Origin: Saccoglossus kowalevskii
Taxonomy: Eukaryota; Hemichordata; Enteropneusta; Harrimaniidae
DNA length: 29,129 nt
Direction: 5' to 3'
Assembly (NCBI RefSeq): GCF_000003605.2
Contig: NW_003114956.1
Coordinates: 392,017-421,145 of the forward strand
Below, piece after piece: positions 11,347-22,550 of this stretch. A program made the translations under genes and the position numbers. The first letter of the stretch is position 1, and each line of letters begins with the position of its first letter. Under the pieces are notes generated by a model. The model was not told the origin of the DNA, searched no databases, and worked only from the letters and a program-made list of their open reading frames with translations.

Positions 11347-11810
11347 AGCCGCTAAGTAATGTGTATACCTTGAACGTGTATGATGATGTACTATATACTA
11401 TGATTATTATAGAATAACTAAAACAAACTAGTAATTTATTATTATTTCAGATATATTTACAGTTCCAATACACCAACAATATAGTAGTACAATAAAATCA
11501 ATTTTAAAACATAGTATTTTCTCATTTTTTCTATGCTATCTGAAGACACAGCAATATTCATACATGAAGAAAGTTTTTTTTTCAATGTTTGATACATCCG
11601 TATCATCTTAGTGTATATATATATATACAGCAACGTAAAACACAATCAAAAGCATATGATTCGCTGCTATGCAATTATAAGCATACGATCCAAAACAAAA
11701 CCAGACTAGACTAGGAGACGCAACCTTGTAAAACTGTTTATCTAATACGTCAACCATATATACTTGTAATTTTTTCAAGAAGATAATATATACACTGAGA
11801 GAATATCATG
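11347..11810. other. Non-coding stretch with a (TA)n run
   Basis: Contains a (TA)7-type dinucleotide run at about 11614-11627 and an A/T-rich 62-codon minus frame (11457-11645) without recognisable features. Confidence 0.6.
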
Positions 11811-11819
11811 TCACATACA

Positions 11820-11907
11820 TAAGAGACATTCTGCACCGTTGAGCACGTTGCAAATGTCTCTTAGCGGATATTATGTCCCGGAGGATTTCACTTAGCGTAT
11901 GTGAAAT
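11820..11907. other. Two adjacent perfect-stem hairpins
   Basis: Hairpin 1: TAAGAGACATT (11820-11830) pairs perfectly with AATGTCTCTTA (11853-11863). After one bulged C the stem continues with TGCA (11832-11835) to TGCA (11849-11852), leaving a 13-nt loop. Hairpin 2: ATTTCAC (11885-11891) pairs with GTGAAAT (11901-11907) across 9 nt. The motif CTTAGCG follows hairpin 1 and recurs inside hairpin 2, and CACATAC just before hairpin 1 is the inverse of GTATGTG in hairpin 2, so the block looks like a rearranged inverted-repeat element. It is short for an animal miRNA precursor; a transposon terminus or small structured RNA is equally possible. Confidence 0.4.
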
Positions 11908-12230
11908 TGTTGATTGAAGTGGGAAAAGGAAAGAAATCATATACATCTGAATTTGTCAGGTTTCATATAATACCACCTAACAAACCTGATTGAATATAAA
12001 CACCGTGATATCCTGCAGCCGGATTCCTTGTTCCTTTTATTGAATTTCATTAAATATTGGAGTGAAACATTTGATAACGTGTTAAATCGAAATTTCTCAG
12101 CCAATGTTTTCTTTTGATATAGGGTGCCCTCTATTGATACAATTCATTCAAATTAAATTTTACCAATAATGTCTCTTTCTATGGCTAAGTGTACTGCTAT
12201 TGATTGATCAATGTGATTCATATTTTGCCT

Positions 12231-12596
12231 TTACCCGCTGAAATATATACCCATCAAATCTTGAGAGATCATTAATAGCCTTCTTTTCCAGAAATCTTGT
12301 ACGTTTTGACAGTTGCATGTTCTTGTTTCAATAGAGCTTTGTATTTTATTGCGAATGCGGTGTGAACATTCCGTATCTGCATTCGACGTCTTTAAACAAT
12401 AAACGACAAAGATAAAAAAAACAATACGTGATATGACATATATAAACATAGTGACTGAGTAGTGATTACATAGAAAGTGGAACATCGTTGTACACATGTA
12501 CAACATCACAGTATCAGTAGAAGCAAATGTATCTATGACATTGCCAGTTTTGATTAACGCTTTCGAGCTGTAATGCTTTAATAAAATGATGCACAT
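12231..12596 (-). CDS. Doubtful 121-codon open frame, probably chance
   Basis: This frame has one hydrophobic stretch that could span a membrane (around residues 49-68, VTMFIYVISRIVFFIFVVYC), followed by a Cys/Arg-bearing tail (TECSHRIRNKI, RTCNCQNVQDFWKRR). I do not recognise a family. In DNA this AT-rich, roughly one stop-free run of this length is expected by chance across six frames of 29 kb. I see no Kozak context, promoter or splice structure supporting it. Confidence 0.08.
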   Translation of the reverse strand: MCIILLKHYSSKALIKTGNVIDTFASTDTVMLYMCTTMFHFLCNHYSVTMFIYVISRIVFFIFVVYCLKTSNADTECSHRIRNKIQSSIETRTCNCQNVQDFWKRRLLMISQDLMGIYFSG

Positions 12597-14579
12597 TAGC
12601 TATATAAAGGTAAGATTACGGACCCAGAAAATGTAAAAATAATTATCCATAATTATGATTATATTAGCATTTCAAAATTATACATTGTCATGTTTACCAA
12701 ATCCATTGATCGGAAATCACTATGTCTTCATTTAAATAGCGCTTTCACAATCTTCAACAAAATCTGTTTTGCATACAAACTTTTACATATCCATTGGTGC
12801 ATTATCACATCGCTGTTTCGTCAAAGTACACTCTTTCTGCAGCGATTCTGTTGTATGTCTCACTACTAGTCACATGTTGCTGAAATTGTCGTCAGAGATA
12901 TTTTAGAGTTGAAATAAAATAGTGTTACAATTAATTAATTCATAAAAATCGTTAGCAAAATAACTTTCGTGAAGTGTGCTGGCTGGTTATAATTTCCTGT
13001 GTAATTTCAATTTGCAACTAGCTTGAAATAGAACGTATAAAAGCAATAAAATAACATGTAACACACGTTGCTATCAAGAAACACATGTAGCATAAGTGCC
13101 GATCAAGGTCCTGATTGCCGATCACACAATTTTACGGTTTGTTTCAATTTTAATTGAATGAATTTAAATGAACTAACCACATCAACAAATCATTATGTTC
13201 CCGTTCTGTGTGCTTATAGTAGCAAACACGCTAAGAAGGTTGAATAATATCATCAATGTCATAATTCATTACTTGGATATTACTACACTTGAAATGAACA
13301 ATCATGAATTTAATAAAACTACTTCTTTAAACTTATGTACTATAAACCTAATACAGTTGTGATGTTTGATTCAAAGAAAGCATTATTTTGTCAAATGTGT
13401 TTATAGAATTCGTTGGATTTGTAATAATATTTCTCCTTAGATTTCATTTGAAAATGCCAACTGGGAAACTATATGTTATATTCTGATGTACTTGTATGAG
13501 TCACGCTGTGAATTGAATGCCTCTCAAGTGACTGCACAGAGTCATACAGACGAGAATATAACTTTTAAAGGTTGCTGCATATATTTAACTGTATTATTCC
13601 CATTTTAACAGGGTTCGTGACATTATCGAATTCATATTTGGCCAATGACCCGTAGGCAGATATAAAACATAGTTATATCGGAATGAAAAGTATATGGGCG
13701 TTCCCTGAGAATAGTACACAATATTTATACTTCTAAAGGGGTGATTTTTAAGATATTCTTTTTCAGTTTCTATTACGACTCAACGTATCATAACCGAAGG
13801 TAGCGGATGGAGAAACCGAGTAAAATTGTATTTGTGATTAGGACTTTCTCCACCTGTTATTAAGCATGTAGCTATATATATTGAGAGTATATCACCGTGT
13901 TTTATACACGTGCCACTATATTATTATTGCAAGCACTGACTGAATCTTCCTTTTTTTCAAAACAGCATAACCAGGTATTCTAGAAAAAAAATGCTCTAAA
14001 GTTTAATTAACACAGTTTGATGACAGCTAATATTGCATGATGTCGTGTCGTCTGGGTTATATTGAGGTACAGTTACACGAAATAAGATCGACTGCTGTAG
14101 ACGTTAGTGTTTTGTTTGCACGTGATCTGAAACGTAAAATATTCGGAAAGCAAAACTGAAAACGTCAAAAACATTTATGCTCATACTTTTACTTTCGTAC
14201 TTGGAGTTTGGTGAATTGCATTAATTTAGTTTCACATTTGTTGAACAGGAGTGTACTACATAAAGTCACTTTGCACCAAAAAGGGCTTCTTGTCATTAAA
14301 ACATTATTAATGACAATGAGGCCAAAAAAAGAATCACATACAGTCATGATGTTTTCAAAACATTGTACTTTAAATCAATCTATAAATACTGGTCTGATTG
14401 AGGAATACAATTAGCGCAATACGATAGGCGTTAAAATCATGTTTTCAGTAAAATAATCTAATTTAAATATGCTGCCAAATGTGGAGCTTCAGAGTTTAAA
14501 AGACTGTATTAAGATCCACACTGTGCAACAAATGTAAAAGAATATGAGGTTATTACGAGAATACCTCAAAATATGCACG

Positions 14580-14763
14580 AAGACATTACAGAGGGAGTAT
14601 CGACGCGCAGCGGAATCAGCGATCTTCTTTGCATGGAGTCCGGTCAAACCCAGATGGCAGCCATGTTTGTTTTTAATATTAGAGGACGCTTACGCGCGTA
14701 ATCATTCAATATTTGGAATTCGCATTTCCTTATATGGTAGAAAAAATAACCCGTAAATTACGG
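14580..14763. other. CpG-bearing block with palindromes and a YY1-like motif
   Basis: Within AT-rich surroundings this block holds cgacgcgcagcgg (about 14600), cagatggcagccatgtttg (about 14651-14669, which resembles the ATGGC-type YY1 site seen at some animal transcription starts), a perfect 12-bp palindrome TTACGCGCGTAA (14690-14701) and CCGTAAATTACGG (14751-14763). On the minus strand the motif reads aaacATGGCTGCC but hits a stop after six codons. A 70-codon plus frame (14544-14756) spans the block without a known domain. It may be a decayed transposable element or a promoter-like patch. Confidence 0.25.
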
Positions 14764-14962
14764 CACGTTATAACTTATGGTGTTACGGTGACAGATGTAT
14801 AATATTAATAATTAAAATTTTCATAAATAATGTCGTCCACTGGAATCTATTACCCTATTCGCTCACCTTATATTTCTATTGCGATATGGTCGTAACAACA
14901 TTGAAAAAAAGCTGCATTCAATATTGATAAATACTAACATCCCATAATACCATTTTTTGATT

Positions 14963-14996
14963 TGTTCGTTTCACGTTTCGGTGATTGAAACGAACA
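14963..14996. other. Perfect 11-bp stem hairpin
   Basis: TGTTCGTTTCA (14963-14973) and TGAAACGAACA (14986-14996) are exact inverted copies with a 12-nt loop (cgtttcggtgat). The loop repeats part of the arm (cgtttc). There is no T-tract of the kind that ends polymerase III transcripts, and no gene lies nearby. Origin unknown; a relic of a palindromic transposon end is possible. Confidence 0.6.
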
Positions 14997-17930
14997 CATC
15001 GGTAAAACGTAATCGGAGCCTGATACCCAACGCGTCCAACCATTTTCAATGTTGATTTGGAAATATAAGATACGCATAGGGCGACGGATTACTAGGATAG
15101 ACAGAATGATATTTTTTCCAAAGCTGATTCACCCGCATGGGGTTTTGTTATGCACTGAAGTTCTGTATTAGTTACTGGTAATGTGTGGCGCCAATAACCT
15201 CTGAGTTTGTACACTAGTTTGTCATATAAACAGAAAAAAATGTTGCACTATTGCAAGGAAATGACCATTTATTGTTCCTGAGAGGGGGGTGGGCAAAACA
15301 GAGGTGGTTCATTGGTGTTTTTGAAAAAGCACCGAGAATTGTAACCGTCATTCCGAGTAGCCGTTTCGCTCTGTGTTACCGGTAGTACATTTAATGATAA
15401 GCCGTGAAGAAGATGAATAGAACAACTACTAAAATACAACTAGACCAAGACCCAAAACTGGTAAATATAATATCCATGTTGGATAAAATAGAGTTATTAT
15501 AACACACATAAACGAACGTGTTATGACGTAATCGAAAACAACAGATATTCCCCATATTATATCTTTCCTTCATCAAGTATTTCAAATTGTAATTATTTTG
15601 GTGTTATTTATAATGTTTTAAATAAATAGAGATATGACTATTATTCTAAAACGTGAAACACCTACTCACTATGTACCTTGTGTACGAACAAATCTTACTA
15701 ATATGTTATAATGAGCTACTCATAAATGCCTGAAATACAGGAATGGGAATTATGAGACTTGTTTCAATTGTTCAAATACTTGATATATTTTGTTATTTTA
15801 ACATAATGAGAAACACGTGATACTCATATCATGCAAATTCAGCAAAAATAGGAATATAATGAAAGAGTGTGTAAGGCGGGTGTTTTATGTCAAAAAATCG
15901 TGACCGCTCGGAAACATCTGGGAAATATAAAATTAAATCTGCCAGAATTAAATTAATGGATCAGTGGCTGGGTCGTGACCTATATACGAAAATCGCACCC
16001 TTGTGACCTGTGTTTGATATTTGCTGTTAATCTAGGTATAATTAATAACGTACGATAAACTCTCATCGTTCATGTATACGGAATTAGACGCTAATAATAC
16101 TATTTTATTTCGGACCAGCATTAAAAAACATACGTTGCTGACTACCGATTATTGTAGAAAATACATTGAAAATTATTAGCATCTTTCAACGAATAACACT
16201 TGTAAGGTGATGCGAAACGTCAATGCATAATATCGGTTTAATTGCCTTACCGAATAACACTGTGCGTTTTATATACTGTATAACGTGCACGAGTGTCACA
16301 CTATCAATGTAGTTCAGTTTTAGAACATGTTTGTTAAGTAGATACTCTAAATTTAGTAGCCTCTCATTGTTTATTATAGCTGAAATGTCACAGCATAAAC
16401 CACGCAACATGATTTGTTATAATTCCTAGTTAACTTAGACCTGCACAATTTATGCGTATATTTTTATGACTGTTGTATTTCAAATGCTTGTCAATTTTAA
16501 TACCATTAGTGATCACCCTCTATTTAGAAAAAATTGTGAACAAAAAAACAGCGTGCAGCGTACGTCAGGGGGTCGTTTCGGTGTCGACATCCTTGTTGTC
16601 CACTTCAGGGTGGGTAATTATAATTATTTATTGCACACATGTTAGTAATGTACAACATGTTTTGATGTTCCATTTCTTGCTCAGACATTTATATAGTGCA
16701 ATATCCGTCCGCACTATCGCTGTAGTTTAGCAAGCTTTCAAATAAAGCGAAATTGACACCCGGAAAGTGACATACAACAAAATCGCGATTGAGAAACTCC
16801 GCTGATGTAATCACATTTCAGACCATCCCCATTTGCATTTGACTAAGTGGCGTCTCGGGTTCCGACTCCGTTATTCTAAACCATCCACGTTGATTAAATT
16901 AACCAAATGCTATATATACACTCGCCGTTTAATGTTATTGCTCTGCACAAACTAAAAAACATGACGCAAAACTTTTGATTGATTTTGGGTTTGGTAATAT
17001 CCACCATCTATTTCTAACCTTCTCACTCCAGGGCAAATGCATTTATGACGTTCTTTGTCAAGTTCATTTCACACAACCGTATCATGATCGTTCATGACCT
17101 TGCCTCGGGCAAACTTATTTAAAGTTCATCACTTTTTACTTAAGATGTAAATTGCCGAATAAACAGAGGGACACTTACACATTTACGAGTTGTCACGAAC
17201 GCTGGATTGTATAGAATATGAGAGAAGATTAAGTTAATCTTTATTATATATATACATATATATATATACATTCAAATCAAGCATGAAAACGTACGTGATG
17301 CAGGCTGTGTTTTGATTGAGTGCATTTTAAACAACCACGCCCGGATGGACAGAGAATAAAAAAGAGCACAATTAAGAAATGTCCATGGCAGCGTCACCTT
17401 AATGGAGATACAGTGAATGGCTCGTGGCAGATCAGCAATATGTTACAGGATTGCTGAATGTCAGATTCAAGGTTTTCAAGACATAATGTACGTCTTATCA
17501 ACTGTCTACGCTATGTCTTCGTCAGCGTTATGAAGGACGCAAATGGGCGTATCCCAGAACTAATAGTCTAGTATGATTTGTACTCTCTGACGTCGATTTT
17601 AGATCGACATAAGATCGTTTTGATGTTGTATTTGCTTTAAAAATATGTTTTAAAATATGCGTTCACAATTGAATTAGTTGGCGAGATTTGCACCACGTGA
17701 AAAGAACTAGATCAATGTAACGTGTAAACGCTAACATATATGTGTTGTACCCCTAGTTTGCAGTATCACATCGTTCTACATAAATGTCAGTCCACTTTAA
17801 TTAAAATGTACAATTGTAATCATATGAATCCATGAAAATACAAGATTAGCACTATATTTCTACCATCGTGGCATTTATACGGTCTCTATGCTTGTCGTTG
17901 AATATACAACCCAACCACCTCACAGTGCAT
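14997..17930. other. Unique AT-rich non-coding stretch
   Basis: Small frames (minus 15391-15585 and 16186-16410, plus 16473-16730) are of chance length and carry no domain I recognise. A (TA)n run lies at about 17243-17271. I see nothing else. Confidence 0.55.
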
Positions 17931-18098
17931 GCATACACGTAATGCATCATGGTTTACCGCGACACATTACTCAAACATAATGCGCATGCGCAAATACTCT
18001 GAAACCGACGGACAGCTTGTCCAGTCGCCTTGAATCCGCGCCTATGACATCGTCTCTCTAACAGGTGCTACATTTTGAATACACTGACATGTTATCAT
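17930..18098 (+). promoter_or_regulatory. Possible promoter and non-coding first exon with NRF1 palindrome
   Basis: TGCGCATGCGCA at 17981-17992 is a full 12-bp palindrome identical to the NRF1 consensus. It sits in a locally GC- and CpG-richer block (gtttaccgcgac, aaaccgacggacag, gaatccgcgcc). About 106 bp downstream is a strong donor-like site, CAT|GTAAGTAT, with the cut after 18098, all eight intronic bases matching the U1 consensus. In animals NRF1 sites are typically found close upstream of transcription starts, so a start near 18000 with an exon ending at 18098 is conceivable. There is no TATA box, no acceptor pairing and no coding evidence. Confidence 0.25.
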
Positions 18099-18100
18099 GT

Positions 18101-18694
18101 AAGTATAATTGAATAATGTTTATCTTACATACTCATAAACAATAATTATATCTTTGCTCAGTGTCTGGCTTATGTGCATTTGGTGACAATACATTTGGAA
18201 GTAGCATACTGCGTAGCACACACATTGTAACATATCATTGACATTACAGGCAATGTACCATGCTGATTTTGCTTCCAATTTGCACCGCAGTCATTCAAAA
18301 TTATCTAGTAGAAAAAATGGTTAAGTCCGATTTATTATCCAACTTTTCTCATCATAATGTTACTCTTTCCGCATTCCATAATAATATGTTGTACTAGAGT
18401 GTGCGCCACTTCTATATTAAATTTTACATCTAATTACTATCTGAGAAACATTCTGTGCGTATTATATCATTTTGAATAAATCAATTATTGTAATGATAAC
18501 AGGGAACACGCTAACGCATAATCAAAGTAATTTGCATTAATTTGATATAATCGGATTTAGCAAAACGAATTAAAGGGAGAATATGGCCAAGTCATGGCAA
18601 TATAGTGAGATTTTGATAATTCTAGCATGAATAACATACGACGATTCCAATTCAATATAAATTACTATTCTACTTTGTCACATTAATCTGTGCT
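18101..18694. other. Unique AT-rich non-coding stretch
   Basis: No open frame of note, repeat or RNA signature seen between the possible donor site and the 30/31-bp array. Confidence 0.6.
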
Positions 18695-19374
18695 GTGTTG
18701 CTACATTATACGGGATTATTTCTGTTGTGACTCTATTACACAAGGCCACACTGTTATGACTTTGTTATACAGGATAATTTTTGTTTTGATGTTCTATTGT
18801 ACAGGATCTTTTTTGTTGTGACTCTAGTATACAAGGCCACATTATTATGACTATTATACAGGATCATTTTTGTTTTGATCTTCTATTGTACAGGATATTT
18901 TCTGTTGTGGCTCTGTTATACAGAATCATTTACTATTGTGGCTCTGTTATACAGGATTATTTTCTGTTGTGGCTCTGTTATACAGAATCATTTACTGTTG
19001 TGGCTCTGTTATACAGAATCATTTTCTATTGTGGCTCTGTTATACAGAATCATTTTCTGTTGTGGCTCTGTTATACAGAATCATTTTCTGTTGTGGCTTT
19101 GTTATACAGGATTATTTCTGTTGTGACTCTGTTATACAGGATTATTTCTGCTGTGGCTCTGTTATACAGGATTATTTCTGCTGTGGCTCTGTTATACAGG
19201 ATTATTTCTGGTGTGGCTCTGTTATACAGGATTATTTCTGGTGTGGCTCTGTTGTACAGGATTAGTTCTGTTGTGGCTCTGTTATACATGATTATTTCTG
19301 TTGTGGCTCTGTTATACAAGATTATTTCTGTTGTGACTGGTCATTTCGTATAAGACTATTTAATATACAGGATC
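18695..19374. repeat. 30/31-bp minisatellite with diverged higher-order edge
   Basis: Roughly 22 units of the type gattatttctgttgtgg + ctctgttatacag. Three zones are visible. The left edge (18695-18900) has diverged units arranged as a 91-bp higher-order repeat present twice (gttgtgactcta at 18724 and 18815, each followed by caaggccaca and ttttgttttgat). The middle (about 18900-19110) has 31-bp units with gaatcatttt. The right (about 19110-19330) has 30-bp units with gattatttctg. The 31-bp units shift the frame by one each time, yet no frame contains a stop, so all three plus frames (168, 83 and 109 codons) and one minus frame are open. The predicted peptides (LLYRIISVVA and relatives) are artefacts of the repeat. 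Confidence 0.96.
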
Positions 19375-22300
19375 ACATACGCTCGGTGTGTGAACCCAGT
19401 CTTGGATAAAGTGGTAAACAGTAGTAGAACTCCCTCACTATGACTTTCATATTCCCGTCATACTGTAATGAAATATAACCAACGTAAGACACTGAACATA
19501 ACGTCGGTTCATGTTCGGTATGGCACCAAACTAGAAGATGAATTCAAAATACACACTCGTGTAAATATTTATCCAAAAACACAATTATATACAATATTTT
19601 TTACCACATCGTGGTTGTTAACGAATTTAAAATTACACAATTAGCGCAGGGGGATAATTTAGACTGATGGGTACCAACATTGTTTAATACTATGGAGAAA
19701 AAAGAATACACACCAATCAATCTTACACTCACGACGCCACATGAACTGCGTGAAACCATTGTTTATTAGGCACAACAAAATGTATACTTCGTCTCCTGCA
19801 ATATCGCTCGCATCTGTAACAGTGTTTAAACCCGGCCTTCACTTCTCATCAAGCCGGATACGTGGTGAGTAAGAAGTGGAGGTTACGAGATTACTCATTG
19901 CATACATCATAGCAAGGTTATGCAACGACAGACATTCACTACTTTTAACATATATATATCACATAAAATATCACATAAATAAACTAGCTAGGATAATAAT
20001 AAATTCTATAAATTAATAACATAGTATAATAACTGAAAACCAGGAATAACTAGTGTGTTTGTAGGAATGTTCAGTACCTGACATTTCCCGACGAGTGTCA
20101 ATTCATAGTAGTCCAGCGCGGAGTTAATCACCCTAGTGAATTGCATCAAACCCAGCGACTGGGTTCACAAATAATTACGACCCAGACGTCTCGTGATAAC
20201 GTGCGACATTCATAATTTCACAGTGGTACAAACAGGGTGATATCAAATAAAATGTAAAGCAGTTTTTATGTTCAATTATGCAGTAGAGTACCTAGAAAGT
20301 GGTCACGTGTATATTGTCAATTAATGTATCTTAACAATAATCACTAAGATAGAAAGACATGTCCTACCACTGTGATTATTTGGCCATACTACTTTTAAAC
20401 GACTTAATGTTAATCCAGCAAAAGGGCATACTGTTGAGCCAGATGCAAGGAGAGTTGCTTAGAAGTTAATCCGCAGTTATAAGCCACCGACTTATATGCC
20501 ACCTTATTCTGAGAGGTATTTAGTGTTATCGTAGGCACGACTTTTATTAAAGTGACACACAGGTAAACTAAAAATAAGTCACTTTTAAAAACTAAACAAT
20601 TAGATTAGATTTGATTTGATGTTTAGATCAGTCAGATTTATCTGAAATTCTGCTGCTCGTGTTTTGTATTACAGTCCCTTGAGGGATTGTGTGTTTGTAT
20701 GTAGGAGAAATTGATTTAGCAGTGAGCTCAAGGCATAATATATTGCAATGCATATAATATAATACAATTAATGTACGATAGAGAAGATAATATATCAAAA
20801 TTAAATTTGACAGAGTTACGTCAATTGTAATGGTAATATCTGCTAAAGTTTGAATATTTGGAAAATCATAAAACAACAATGGATGCTGCTAGCTGATAAG
20901 CCCGTCGTTGTGATGTATGATACTCAAGGCCGCAAAAATTAGATGGATGTATGTATGTATAGTGTATTTAGTATAGTGACGTGTGTGCTGGTTTTGTCGT
21001 TTAAAGTTATAAACAAACGTGAACAACATTGCATTTACCTTAACCCTCACAGTAGGTTGTAGTGGTACACTCATTCAGCTCTAAATGTCATTAGTGTGCT
21101 CGCTGTTTATACAAATGCTAGTAATCACTTCTATGTTGGTTAAAAGCTACCTCTATAGAGTAAATGAATTATCGATGATTATTATCACAAAAGTACAATT
21201 GAACAATCGGGGAGAGAATTACGATTCCCCAAGGCGAGACAAGGTATATTTCAGATAGACAGTGATGGGTAATAGATTTGAGTGTATGTCAGATTACTTC
21301 TAGATGACGTCGTCTACTATACAATAAATACTCAGGTCACGGACGATCCCGTGACAATATATCAACCCAATCTACCGGTATGCCCAGATGGAATAATGGC
21401 TTACGAATCATGACATCTACGAGTTTGTGAGTACAATAATTCTGAACCAACTATAATATAATATTGAACGTGGCACTGGGAGCTGCGTAATTTGCATACC
21501 ACCGTGTCGTATAAGCGTTCCGAAATACACTAGTGTTATGTGATTGATTTATTGGAATACGTGAACACGCAATGTTCGTGTCAATATAAATCATAACTGG
21601 TTCCACTTTGCATACGTTAATCTATAAACACATTGTGTGGATCATCATTGTGGAGTATGTCAAAATCGTATTGATGGTAATTCTTGTTTTGTCATCACAA
21701 AAGCATCCTATAAAATGTGTTGTGAATATAGGACAAACACTTAAGTATTATCACAGGCAGTTTTCAATTGATATGAGTTATACAGTACAAATGAATTGTT
21801 GCTACTGTGCCACTGCTGTCATATGTAGCCTTAAAAGTCATCGTTAAGCTTGCGTTGGAGATATGAAATGCCAAATCAGATCTCTGTTATGAAGTCACAT
21901 ATGTATAAGTAATCATTAAGATGATTCATGAGAATTTTCATAATGATATCTACATTAGTACCAATGTATCTCACATGCTTTATTTGTCAACTCTTTGCCA
22001 CACTAGCTAAATCCTCAAGGCACTGAAATATCAAGTAGCTACAGTCACACTGAAAACATTCATGATCAAAGTTATCAGGTTATGTCTATGCAATCCTGCG
22101 TGACTTTTCAACGAACGATGGTATGAATGTCAACAAAATGTACAACATGTTTAGTATACGGAGACCATCAAATTTTAGAACGAAGCCATTAGAATGTATA
22201 CTTATCACAATGCATATCATCGAGATAACTTACAAGCTACATATATATGTGATTTCAAGATTGAAACATGTCTACTTAGCGATGACCTACAACGTAACCT

Positions 22301-22411
22301 TTGCTGCTCTGAAAAGTGATGTTTTAAACAAGATACGCATCAGATGAACACTCCGCTCAAAGGTCGCCGCAGTATCATTTGTATATTTTATTTCACTCAA
22401 TTGATTGTCTT
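19375..22411. other. Unique AT-rich non-coding stretch
   Basis: No gene recognised. Small frames (minus 20628-20879 and 20889-21074; plus 21608-21847 and 22123-22347) lack known domains. Two short hairpins occur: CACTTCT with AGAAGTG around 19840-19880, and GTCACGG/CCGTGAC at 21336-21355 (listed separately). Confidence 0.55.
21336..21355. other. 7-bp GC-rich hairpin
   Basis: GTCACGG (21336-21342) and CCGTGAC (21349-21355) are perfect inverted copies with a 6-nt loop (acgatc). No T-tract follows, so it does not look like a terminator, and none would be expected in animal DNA. Confidence 0.45.
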
Positions 22412-22460
22412 TTACGGTGACTTAGCCATTCTCTCCTCCGTCTCAATGATCTTGATCGAC
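22412..22460 (-). other. Possible minus-strand terminal exon (weak)
   Basis: On the minus strand an A/T-rich pyrimidine tract ending in tatttttcag (acceptor AG at 22462-22461) is followed by a short open stretch reading SIKIIETEERMAKSP and a TAA at 22414-22412; a second frame gives an Arg/Ser-rich peptide (RSRSLRRRREW). An AATAAA signal follows on the same strand at 22392-22387. The composition is less AT-rich than its surroundings. Such acceptor plus short-frame combinations arise by chance in AT-rich DNA, so confidence is low. Confidence 0.12.
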
Positions 22461-22550
22461 CTGAAAAATAAAATAAGGTACCAGGCGCAGACTCTGCGAC
22501 CGACACTTTATTATGTTCAGCTGCAACTGCCCGTATTTTGTAGAATGTGA

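Larger units (their letters stand above)
11908..14962. other. Unique AT-rich non-coding stretch
   Basis: The longest non-repeat frame of the window lies here (minus 12231-12596, 121 codons), listed separately as doubtful. A weak hairpin (TGGAGAAA 13808-13815 with TTTCTCCA 13845-13852) and a CpG-bearing block at 14590-14763 are the only other structures seen. No splice-bounded exon is convincing. Confidence 0.55.

Noticed and set aside
14783-14805. Similarity of gttacggtgacagatgta here to gttacgatcacagatgta at 24647-24664
   Set aside because: Only about 18 bp agree with two mismatches and the flanks differ; too little to call a repeat family without a genome search.
16186-16410. Minus 74-codon frame starting MLRGLCCDISAIINNERLL
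   Set aside because: Examined for LINE and transposase motifs; no ordered set of conserved blocks was found and the length is expected by chance.
18847-19353. 168-codon plus frame with LLYRIISVVA repeats, and overlapping plus and minus frames
   Set aside because: All arise from the 30/31-bp minisatellite; the same array is open in three plus frames and one minus frame, so openness is not evidence of coding.
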